Shown: one piece after another, positions 31,101-43,100 of the stretch
How positions within the stretch are numbered: the first letter of the stretch is position 1
How the letters are laid out: each line of letters starts with the position of its first letter
Source: Phoronis australis
Taxonomy: Eukaryota; Phoronida; Phoronidae
NCBI GenBank assembly: GCA_002633005.1
Contig: NMRA01000012.1
Span: forward strand, 1,606,357-1,654,795
Reading direction: 5' to 3'
Length of the DNA: 48,439 nt
Position numbers and translations under genes: made by a program
Notes under the pieces: generated by a model
Databases searched by the model: none
Seen by the model: only the letters and a program-made list of their open reading frames with translations
Told to the model about the DNA's origin: nothing

Positions 31101-34100
31101 AATGATGATATTGAAATTTGATGCTGCGTGTTATTATTTAATGCCATGATTATAACACATTTAAACTGAATGCAAAATGAATCGCAAGCAGCGACATCTG
31201 ACGCACGTGATATTGAACAGCCAAGTCACTCAACATTACCTCATAAGGGAAATTTTCTTACCATGTTTCAACCAATCAAACGACAGAACATCTGCAGTTG
31301 TCCTATTATAACAACAAATATTTGACCATGGCAGAAGCTCAAGAGTGATGATCGATTTTAGCCAATGAGGTTTTGTCTTTTATAAACCACAGTGACACAG
31401 AAAAAAACACTGCTCCAAGACAGAGTCACCAATACATTATATGTGCCCACGACTGGCTGAAAAATCTCACAAAATTAGAACACGACACAAAAGGCAGGAA
31501 AATGTAATTAAAGTTTTACTTCACAAAATAGTAGTAAGTAAGGTACCATTTTTTATTTCAGACACAGCTATTCAAAACCAACACGAGGTAATAAAACAAT
31601 TCTCTTACTAGCCACAAAGTCACCATAAAGCTTTTTTGTTATCATTATATAGGACCTTGTTGACTACATTGTGCATTTAGCCAAACATTAGCAAACGATT
31701 GTTTTTTTTACTCAGCAAAAGCATTCGGACAGTATAAAGCCCGGTGTAGAACTTGATCAGTTGGGTCATGTGACTATGTCTTCTTAGTAAACAAAGAAAG
31801 TGCTGTACAGTAGGACAAATATTGACTAGTGTGACTAACTCACTGCACTGTGTGCAGGTAGTGTGTGCCGAGCGTAATTTGCTTGTGAATGGCTTTTGAA
31901 GGACTGCATTTAGCCTGAACCAGCATTAGTGTAATTGCTTTGAGCTTGAGGTGGTACTTGAATGTCATTTGTGCCACATAATTTGTGCCAAGTCATTTGG
32001 ACATTAATAAGTTTTTGAGGTTCTGCTCTGACTGTACTTATGTTGCTGCGAGTGCCAAGTGAGCAAGTCTGTTGTAGCATGGTGCAGAACATTGTAATGA
32101 ACCAGACATTGACGTGTCTGGTTTGAGAGCAAGACAAGCCTCTTGCAAGGCACAGCAACCACTTCATGGTTTGAGAGCAAGACAAGCCTCTTGCAAGGCA
32201 CAGCAACCACTTCATGGTTTGAGAGCAAGACAAGCCTCTTGCAAGGCACAGCAACCACTTCATGGTTTGAGAGCAAGACAAGCCTCTTGCAAAGCACAGC
32301 AACCACTTCAGAGCATTCAGTGCTACTAACAGTTTTCTAAATTTTCATTTTTCTTTAATTTCTTTTATGCAAATTTCAGATATTGAATAAAAGCATTTAT
32401 TTAATCCTTTTTGATAGCTCCTCGTGAAAAAGTGGAACATTTAAAGAACAACTAACAGGAGCGTTTTTGAAAAAAAGTGAATAAATCATGGCATCTACAT
32501 TAGATTAGTTTTTTAATTATGAATCATATCGGCCATTTCTGAGACATGAAGTTCTAAACTTTTCCAAAAATTTTCGGGGATTCTACAGTGATCAACTAAA
32601 CACTTACGTAATGTTCATGGTAAAGACCAGCAATAAACAACAGAGCAAGTCAAATTGAAAAGGTCAATTTTAAGTGATGAGAGAACACAATAGATTTAAA
32701 ACAGTCTGCAAAACTGAAAGGCATTTGCAAAGCACTCTTTCCACCGACTAAAGACTCAAATGAACATTCTAAATATTATGAGGAACAGTTGGCATTTGCA
32801 ATGTTATGAAGTCTTTGGCAAGTAGTTTTGTCTGAAAGTGGAGAGGTGACTGCACAAGTCATCAAAACATATTTACCACGTCTAGAAGTGAAGCAGTAGC
32901 CCCAATTTGCTCTATACCAACTACTGCTGTAGCCCGTAATACACCAACGTCGACCTCTGTCAAGAGATATGCATCCCTTGAATGTTCGGAATTTATAACT
33001 GTATGAGCTTCGGCACACATAACCATTGTCAGAGCCACCATAAGTCCCTATAACAGAGATGCAATTGGTCAATTGTCAAAAGTTATGCAACATCTTGGTG
33101 CGTGTTTTCAAGTGCTTTCTTCCTCAGTTTGTATCTGCCGCTGAAATATCTGTGAGTATGTGTGCCAGACAGAGTGTGAAATGGTCAATAAACCTTAACC
33201 ATACATAGCACAGCAGGTGAAGGCCATGTGACAAGTAAGGACTAAGGGGATAATACAAACATACCTGAATGGCATTTTCATGGATGAAAATCCTAAGTCT
33301 TTAATAGTGACACTGTCATAATGATTAAACAAGGTCACGTGCATGAAGTCCTATGAAACCAAGTAGAAACCGAGGTCATTTTATTCCGCAGCCACAGAAA
33401 AACAGCACGACAGCACAGTTCTACACTCCACTGGTCAGCCCTTTTAAACTATGATGTACTTTAATTATTCATTACTATGCAGATCAGCCTCTCACTTCCT
33501 CTTGATTTCTGAAAGAATCTCACTAATTTAGGACACAATATAGCAGATGGGTGAAATTTTATTTTCTCATTTTTTCACACGATATACAGTACTAAACTGA
33601 TGCTTTGCCATATCCAAGTTTTGAACCACAGCTACGAACAGGCAATATTTTGAAGAATTGTGAGCATCACAAAAGTGAAGAAAAAATTAAAATTTTGTCA
33701 ATTATTTTTGTCCAAAATTGGTGAGACTTTACCATAGATTTAGAGTCCAGTTTTTGGGTTGATGGGCACATTTCAGGACGTTTAAATCTGTGTAGTAGGC
33801 AAGAAGCAAGAGAAACAGCTTTTAAATGAATGAACTTTTAAACTTAAAATTTAAAAAATGGTTTATTTCTCTAGCAAACACTAATGCCTAACAATGAACC
33901 TGCCCCGACAAACTTTTCTGTATTCTTCGTCAACACTTGAACAATGAGACTCTCACCACGACAAACTTTTCTGTCCTCGTCATCACCATTTGGACAATGA
34001 GACACACCATCACATCGTAAGTCCCATGGAATTCTCCACCACTTGTTGCCATCCTGACAGCAGAAGTCCAGTACTCTCGACGAATCAACAGGGCAGGCTT

Positions 34101-37100
34101 AAAATTTAAATACATGACCATTACAAGAGCAGCAACGTCAAGACTACAACCACAGCAAAAATAAGAGTTTACTAGCAACATTCACAACATTCTGAGATTG
34201 AGCCTGTAGCTGACTTTTCGGTAGTAAAGACTGTGTAAAGGATAGTTATAGTTGTTCAAGAAGTACAAAATTTATCTCAGTCTGGAGTGTGTGAAAGTTG
34301 AAAAGAGTTAGTTGTGCAGGCCTGAGAAAACTCAGACATAACCTTTCTGCAATTATCAGATTCAACTTCAGATTACTTCCCAATTTCTAAGCCTTGCAAA
34401 TCAAACTTCGGGGTGTCTGAAATAATATACACCATCGATTCCAAGTAAAACCATTTCTAGGTACTCAGAATCCTTACTAGTAGTTTGTGGGATGCCCTTT
34501 ACATTGCACATGAAAACAATTTCAATGCCAACTCAGGCGGATGCAGACTCCAAACTTACAGGCAGACCTATATCTATATTCATAAATCGATGTGTAAGAG
34601 AACTTGAATATTGTCTTGTAGTTTTTGTAGACTCCATAGAAGTGAATGTAGATCCCGGTACTCCACTTGTAGTTGCCTGCAGTGTTTGTATGCGTACAAC
34701 AGAACATGGAACTGTTGGAATGCCGTATTTGTAACGTGAGGCTCCTGTAGTTCACTAAATAAACATTCAAACAACAAGAGTATAAAATTCCAAGTCACTC
34801 ATGAAAACACTGGGCAATAACACAAACAATCATGTCTTTAAAAGACAATTATGCTTAAAGAGGCATGGAACACAAAAGATTGTCAAAAATATCTTCTAAA
34901 CAATGCCGGATGAAAGTACCATCTTGCAACGTCTTGTACAGAGTATTGTTCACTTTCCCCTGTGAGGAAATCTCCAAAAAAATCATAAAATTCACGATTT
35001 TTTAAATAAACGCGAAGGAAAAAGAGTGTGGTTACCAAAGAGTTTCTAATCTCCTTCCCGATAAATGCATGTATGAGCTCACAGTCAGTTGCTTTAAGTA
35101 CCTTGAGGTTACAGGTCACATTTTTCAAATAAGGGAAATGTGCTATGTCTTTGTCCTACCATGTCAAATATGGAGACGTGCTATGCCTTGTGGGAGAAAA
35201 ATTGACAAAGTAGTGAGCAGTTGGCAGATAGTTTTTTTGAAATTTAAAGCAAATAGAAAATGATTTGAAATCAACAGAAATTAAAAATCTTTACAAACAA
35301 ACCCTACCTGGTGAGCGTGTTGAATTCTGTTTCAGTGGCAGAGAATCACTTTCAATATTGCAATTTAGTCTGTTTATTGTGTTCCAGGCCCCTTTAAGAG
35401 CTGCGGCAATATTCATACATTACTCAATACTTTGAAAATGAAGCCATGATGGAATTAACGGACAACAGAGAGAGGGAACTCTTCGGCATTAATAGGCATT
35501 ACAAACTTTGCTGAAACTTCAAGATTCATTTCAAAGCCAAGACTAAATGTTCAGTAACAAATTTCAGGACAGCTAAAGCCAAAATTAATTAGCAAATTAA
35601 AAAAATTATTGTTCTGAATCAGAGCTTATGATACCTGGGCAAAATAGCAAGTCTTTAAAAGATGATAGTAAGAACTGTCTGCTGGGCTGAATACTAACCT
35701 ACATTCCTAATACCTTGGAGACCTCTCATCTCCTTCGATGGGTTGATGAAAAATCCTACTGGCAGGAACTCTGGTCACATGGGAACTTGTTTGTCAGTTG
35801 ATGCAATCTACACTCTTGTTTCATTCAAAGGACAGGGCAGGATCTGGTGCTTGTTTGGGAACGTTTTAAGGCTTCAACGTAAATAGTATGTCCTCTTGAA
35901 CCAATTCTTTTCACTGCCCAATTTATTGTCAAACTCATGTCCCGAGTCATGCAAATGGTTGACAACATCAGATAGAATACCCGCAGCAGCTCTTCCAACT
36001 TGGTACATGCGTTTCTTGAGGGATTACTCAGTTCCAATCACATAGCACTGTTCGCATCATACCCCTTCACAATGAGTGCCACGCACTACCACTACTAGTG
36101 CAAGCTTTCTCCTGTTTGTCTTTAGGATGCATTAAGAGTTGTTTCAAAAGTTGGTACATGCGTTTCTTGAGGGATTACTCAGTTACAATCACATAGCACT
36201 GTTCGCATCATACCCCCTCACAATGAGTGCCACGCACTACCACTACTAGTGCAAGCTTTCTCCTGTTTGTCTTTAGGATGCATTAAGAGTTGTTTCAAAA
36301 GTTCTGACTGGTTTGTGTACAGCTCCAATTCCAAAATTTGTGTAACTTTTCAGATACACTTCCACGTATGGGAACGAGACAATAGTACACGTATGCTCAC
36401 AGATGTTCACTCGTTTCTTGATCGTATTAGCGAAAGACCATTAGGGTAACCACATTTTGTAAGAGCACAAAAGCTTGAATTGACAAACATGTTCCACCAT
36501 GATCCATGACCACAGTTCCTGCTACTAGGATTTTACATCAAAACATTGATGAGACGAAAGGTCCCCGAAATACTAGGAGTATTCAGTTCAGCTGACAGGT
36601 CTTACTATCACTATTTTATTATGAAATTCCTCGAGACATACATTAATAAGTCTTTTAAAACTTGATAAAAAGGTTACTTAGTTTTGCAACAAACTCGAAA
36701 AAAAAAAAACGACAGCCAAAAACAAAGAATTGTCAATAAACCAAGATGTCTGCTTTAGAAGTCTGCAGGACCCCAGAAGAGCCTCTGCAATTAAATGGAT
36801 TGGGAGAGACACACTACAAAAATCTATAGAGTGGGTATTTTGCTTGTATGTGTATCATGGACAGTTGTGTAGTGGGGATAAGGGTGTGAACAAAAGTAAT
36901 GTAACCTTGTCTAAGTTTTCCATTATTTGGTACTTTTTCTTCCAATTGCTCACAGAGGTACTATGAATTTGAATGTGATACAATACTCCCGTAGACCAAA
37001 ACAATGAATATACCCCTTGAAGTAAATGCTGGACAGAATTATTGATGTTTCTGATCTTTAAAAGATAACAGATTTACTTACCCCTAGATGTTAGGTGAGA

Positions 37101-40100
37101 CAAAAAGACTTTGACAAAAGCTGCTGTGCCATTGCCTGGCTTAATCAGCCAGACACAGTCAAACATGGTGCCATGTTTAAATGTCAGTGGCCACTGTCCA
37201 AAACGAATGATGCCACCGTTGGGCTTGATGGATCCACATCTGTCTAAAAAAAGAAGCAGCTTCAACACAAGCACGTATTGTGACATAAGCCAAATCTAAC
37301 GCACGGGAAGGAGTCTGGTTGCCGAAAGACTAGTCACCGACTTGTCTTTCACGCCCGGCACATTATACGTTGTCATGCTGACTTTCTGTTCCACCAAGAG
37401 AAACGTCTCTTGCTAGAACAGCTCATCGCTTTAAGAAAAGGTGGGGTGGAGTTCATAGAACTGAGCAGGCTACAAAATGTTTACTACATTGTTTCGTGAA
37501 ATTGAAGCGTCATATGCAAACAATCACGCGCAGAGTGCTACCTTAAAGGGATACTAAAGCTGTCTGATTTTGACCAATTAACACTTATCAAGAACAAATT
37601 AAATAAACAACAGCAACGCTGAACATAGAAATGCAACGCAAATGGTGTGCTTTTAGGGTTGTTTATTCATGTTATGAAAATGGCCACTAGATGGCGCAAA
37701 AACATATAAACCATCCGAAAACAGGAACTCGTCATTACTTCTATAATAAAAAGCTATTCACCAAATTTCCTAGAAATCCGTCGCAGAACTTCAGAGAAAA
37801 GAAGGAAAACAAAATAAAACGAAATTGCCACAAGGGGGAAGTGTTCATTGGGTCCACCTGAAAGTCGGCATTGTCTGTCGTTAGCTTCATATCAATACAC
37901 TTATTCAAAAGATTTTGCAGTGGGATTAGGAGACACAGCTAGGGGCGCAAAACAAAACAAAACAAACACTAGGAAGCGCCACAGTAGTCAAAGTCATCAT
38001 CATCAACCGTCTGAAAATGGACAGAAGATAATTACCGATCACGCAAAGGGGGAAGCTCTTTTGGAGCGACATCTGAAGCAAACAAACCAAAAAAACTTAG
38101 TGGAAAGGATTCAAATCAAGCAAGCAATACAGGCAGGCACAGGATCAGTCGACGAATCCTTACTAATCTCATTAGAAGAAGTCAGAGAAACATTCAAACA
38201 CTCAAACAATACAGCACCTGGGCCTGACAGAGTATGATCAGCTTAAAAACCTAACAGAGCCTGAGCTAGAGGAACTTACAGATCTGCTCAATAAAAGCAT
38301 CCGGAAGGATCTGTACCAGATCATTGGCTACATAGCTTCCTTGCTGTATTACCAAAGCCTGGGAGAGATCAGAGCAAGCTTAATGGCTACCGGGTCATCA
38401 GAATGCAGAACGCAATAGGTAAAATTAATGGAAAAAATCATAGCCAGAAGAGTCACCTGTGATTTGGAAAGGAGTAATGCCCTACCACCATGACTAGGGA
38501 GCTACAGACCTGGGAAGTGCACCTGGATGAATGCAGCAGTGTTTGCCTACGATGTCTACGAGTCATTCCAAAGGAAGGACGAAACCTTGGTCGTGGCATT
38601 GGATTTGGAGGACGCCTACAATTGCGTGTCATTCCAGGTGTTAATGAACAAGTTGATTGATTGCGACATACACACAGCTATTGTCACATGGATAGCAGCA
38701 GCACTGATGAAAACGAAAGTCATCCTCCGCCTGGGGACATGGACATCAGAGCCAGTGGAGATTATCCCGGGTTACCGCAGGGATCCCCACTGTCACCTGT
38801 ATTATACAATGTATATACGGCCTCCCGCGCGACACAAGAGGTCCCAAACGGACATATATTTAACCTTTTGCAGATGAGGTGCTTACATACACAGCAGGCA
38901 GGGACAGAGAGAGGTTGGTGAAGGATCTGCAGGATACACTCCAGGAGGTAGATCAATGGTGCACTGAGACAGGGGCTGTAATCAATCCAGAAAAAGTGAA
39001 AGCGGTCTGGTGTTCACTAGACAACCACATCGTTAGAAAGGAACTCCCCAATCTTCAGATAAACAGACAGAAGATCGAACGTGTGACATCCTTGAAGTAT
39101 CTGGGCATAACTTTTGACAGAACACTCAGCTTCAAGAACCATGTCGAAAATGTAACCTTAAGATGCGCTCGGGGGACCGACTGTCGGCAGTTAACATGAT
39201 GGCGTCAATGCAGTTTAAACAACGCATGGTTTACACCCTCTTCAAGGCAGTTGTGCTATCAGTAATAGGTTATGGGCTTGGACTAACAACCTTGTCCAAG
39301 ACACAACTGAACAAGCTTGAGGAAATACAAAACGAAGGAATGAGGGCCATCTTGGGTTGCACAAAAGACACATCAGTTGCAGCCATGAGATACCTGCTTG
39401 GATTACCCAGCATTGCAGAACGCCTGAGGCAGGCACAAGAAAAAGCAATGTTCAAAGTAGCAAGTGCATCCCCTCTACGAAGAACTGGGGAAACCTAAGG
39501 GTGGAAAAATCAAAAGAGGGAAATCTTGGCTGGCAGCAGTTGAAGAAACTACAAGCACAGTTTGTGAACTAGAAAATATCAGAATGGGGCCAGAATGGGA
39601 GAATGATACAACAGATGAAAGAGAAAAGTACACCGAAAATGTGATAACCCTCGGGAGAGAACGCAGGGAGCAGGCACCAGTGGCAGTCAACGCAGAAGTC
39701 GAAGCTTTGATATGGGAAAACACCAAGGACGATGACGCTGTTATCTTTACAGACAGCTCTGTTATTAGAGGGATAAGATCCGGATGGGCCTTCTGTGCAA
39801 GAGTGAATGAGAGGGTAATCGCCGAGGAAAGTCAGGCATACAGAAACACAACATCTAGTATGCGCATGGAAGAAGACGCTGCCAGTGCTGCACTAAGTTG
39901 GCTATGCTCGCAACAATTCACATTATGACAGACGCACAAAGCATGTTGCACAAAATACAGCAGGGCCTCCTAAAACCCACATGGATACAGCTCATTTGGT
40001 GGAACCACCTGCAATCCCTTGTCTGGATTTTTTCACCGGGTCATGCAGGTGTTGTCTGTAACGAAAGGGCTGTCAAACTTGCAGGAGTAGTCAATATGGG

Positions 40101-43100
40101 TGGACCCTTGGAGATGGGTGAGGCAGAGGTGATGGATGAGAAAAGGGAGAAAGAAACTGGGGAAACAGTTGAAAGATTGCGACAGTTCGGTGTAGACAAG
40201 GGAACCGCATCAAAGTCTACAATAAGAGGAATGTGGCGGAAAATCCATAATCAGCACCTTACTGGAACAGTTAGTCAAGGTGTTCTGCGTGAGCTTCTGA
40301 GGTGGAAGACAGAGCATATGTGGGTGTGCCCAACATGTTAGGACGTCGACTCTGCACCCAGATAACCAAGATAACCGTCCTCTTCACACTGAGAACACAT
40401 ACGCCAATTTTCAAAACCATCCTTAGAATGATTTGGTTGATAGAGGGGTGGACGCCAAAAACAGACTTGTAAACAGCAAAAATGGCCACTAGCTGGCGCA
40501 AAAAACCTTGATTTCATCTGAAAACGAGAGAATAGTGTCATCTCACCAATAGATGCCCGTATTCAAAATTTTATGAAAATCCGTTGAGGACCTTTGAAGA
40601 TGCAGAAGTAAACATAAAACTAGAATTGCCACCAGAGGGCACAACAGTACTCAGATCCGTCCAAAAGTCGTCGTCGTCTGTTGTCAATATCATATATAAA
40701 TACACTAATTTTGTTAAATTTAGTAAAGAAGCTGCAAATGGTTTAGGAGATACAGTCATGGGCGCAAAAAAAAACAAAACTGTCACTAGGAGGTGCCACA
40801 GTGGTCGAAGTCATCAGAAAATCATCGTCAGCTGTCCACTACGTAGTAAAAACATACATGCCAATTTTCACAATTATCCTGAAAGCAGTTTGGTTGATAG
40901 AGGGATGGACGCCAAAGATCAGACTCGAAAACAGTAAAAATGGCCACTAGGTAGCTAGCCCTGTGCCTGGCAGGAGATTCGATTTGAGTGACAGCCCTGT
41001 AACCTTTGACCAAGCGGTTGTGCAGTTTCAAGGTGGTTCTGCCAAATCTTTTTTTCTCGCTACACGGTTTCGTATTTGAAGTTCCCCAAGAATGAAGATT
41101 AGCTAGTAGACATAATAGGCCTATAGAGTTCATAAAAGATACAGAAGACTGATTTAAACATGGATTAAGTGTTACATTATTTTATTTTTATGTTTGAAAT
41201 CTAAGCACACCTTGACACATCACCTTTACTAGTAAGTAAATAAATTTTAGTGAAAGGCACGTGCTACCAAAAAACCTCTTTTGCATGATTTCAGCTCCGG
41301 TTCCACTCAATAAGAGCATGTTCATTTCTTTTACCTGATTGTAGATGGCAGGAGAAAGTGTTAAAATTAGCCTCAATGTGATGTCAACGGGTCATGACTG
41401 TGTGTCAGTTAGTTCGCTCTTGGCACAAGTCACCAATTTATTGCCTGGCCTTATTTCCCACCAAAACAGTATCAAACCATGATGCAAAACCCTATTGGGT
41501 ACTTCAGAAATTTGAAAGCACATATGTAATATAATTGTTTTTGACATCTACCTTGTTCCTATCTACCCAAGCATTCAAAGAATAATTATGAAAATTGGCA
41601 GACGTTTTGCTGATGAGAAGATAGCAGCTGACACTGATTTTCTGACGGGTTCGACTACTGTGGCGACCCCTAGTAACAAATTATCTTGCATTGTTCCCTA
41701 ATTTGTGTTTAACCATGCAACAAAATCTGACACCGTATAGTGATTATATTCTCTTTTTCACATACCACTACCCAGGATAACAACTTTAAGACATTCAATC
41801 ATGAAACAAATCACTGCAGTGTTCACGGGTATAATTTGTGAAGCACAAAAACGAATTCACTCAACATTTTGAAGACAAACTCAAAATCACCTACTTACAG
41901 GCGAAAAATAAAGAATTCTGTATAAATTCCTAGTTAACTTTTTTTTGATTATTTCTGATGGGAGAATTGGCAAAACCATGTTTCTTGCCGATTGTGAACT
42001 TATCTAAGCTTCCCTCAACGGAGTGCAAATTCTATTGCAACTTCCGAGTTCCCTGAATTTTTTCATGAAATTTGGGAACAAGTTTTTGTTATGAAGACGA
42101 CAGGCTCTTGATGGATTCAACTTGTTCTGCACAACCCAGCGGCCATGTCAATTATTTTTGAGTCTGCTTTTTTGCTGTCTGCTTGTGTATCCACCAAACC
42201 ACTCAGAGGATCATTATGAAAATTGGCAGATGTGTTCCTACTGACATGAGCCTGACTGTGGCGGATTTTTAGATGAGTCAAATGTAACTATGGTGCTCCC
42301 TGGTGACATAACTTCTGCATCTCTGAATGTATCTACTAAACCCCTTGCTAGAGCACAATTTGTAATTTTTAATAGAGACGACGGCGCTCTCTCAATTTCA
42401 GACACTGTGACATATTCTGCACCATTTAACGGCCATTTTCATGATATTAGAAACACCATTAGAAGCACACCATTTGCATTGCGTTTGTGGGGGCTTTTGA
42501 ACGCTTTGTGTTGCTCTTGTTCTGGGAAACTAATTACCTAAAGTGAATTTTTTCATAGATTGGTTAGCAATTATTACAGTACCTTCAATTTTGTTTTAGG
42601 ATATAAACTATATGACTACACCGAAGTGAAAGACTTCTTAATTACCGTTGGTTTTATTTGAGAAATGTGGCAACAAATTTCCGATAGTACGCCATGTTGT
42701 GTGGTACTGATCTTGCTTGACGTTTGCACCATTAAAAGTACTGTAACCCTGTTTTATTGACTTTAACCAACCCTCGTTCTGTCCTCTGTTAATGTGCCAT
42801 TTTTTTCACTTGCATGAATGTTAAAACAGAATTTAACTAAAATCACATTAGCATTATGCCACGAAGTCCGACTCTGTTGCTCTTAGTGGGTGGTTTCTCT
42901 CCACAGTTGAGTTTACTAATGTAAAAGCTGTTTTAAGACATCTCAAACCTTATTCACAAATATTTGCCATTTTTACAAAATGTTTCACATAAGGCCCTAC
43001 ATTATTTTTTACAAAACGGATTTTAAATGAATGCAGGCCAATTCGACTTAAACTGAGTTTGAAGAAGAGAAGACACGACATCAGCATCTTCTTACATCAT

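Larger units (their letters stand above)
28797..32876 (-). other. Receptor intron with repeat D and a 48-bp array
   Basis: A 4-kb intron between the FN2 exon and the partial LDLa exon. It holds dispersed repeat D (30752-30935) and the 48-bp tandem array (32120-32311). No exon recognised. Confidence 0.5.
38012..40372 (+). mobile_element. Decayed non-LTR retrotransposon (RT plus RNase H), nested in E4
   Basis: A 2.36-kb insertion flanked by the 7-base direct repeat AACCGTC (38005-38011 and 40373-40379). Fragments in several frames give NTAPGPDRV (38205-38235), LVVALDLEDAYN (RT motif A, 38587 on), GLPQGSPLSPVLYNVY (motif B, near 38775), FADE (motif C, near 38868, where FADD is usual) and LKYLGITFDRTLSF (near 39095). 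RNase H follows: IFTDSS (39743), MRMEEDAASAAL (39860), TDAQS (39927) and FSPGHAGVVCNERAVKLAG (40032), where the usual last Asp of NERAD is Val. At least five frame changes or stops make it inactive. No endonuclease domain is seen, so it is 5'-truncated. RNase H after RT points to the I/jockey-like group. Confidence 0.85.

Noticed and set aside
32100-32320. CRISPR-like array
   Set aside because: Units are contiguous 48-bp tandem copies without unique spacers, in a eukaryotic intron.
31910-32329. Long repetitive ORFs on both strands (CLARGLSCSQTMKW and ARQASCKAQQPLHGL repeats)
   Set aside because: They arise from the 48-bp tandem array, whose length is a multiple of three; no start or splice context and both strands are equally open.
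34580-34798. Alternative frame ELQEPHVTNTAFQQF over a receptor exon
   Set aside because: Phase of both neighbouring exons selects the frame ending FKFSYTSIYEYRYRS; the alternative would break the joined reading frame.
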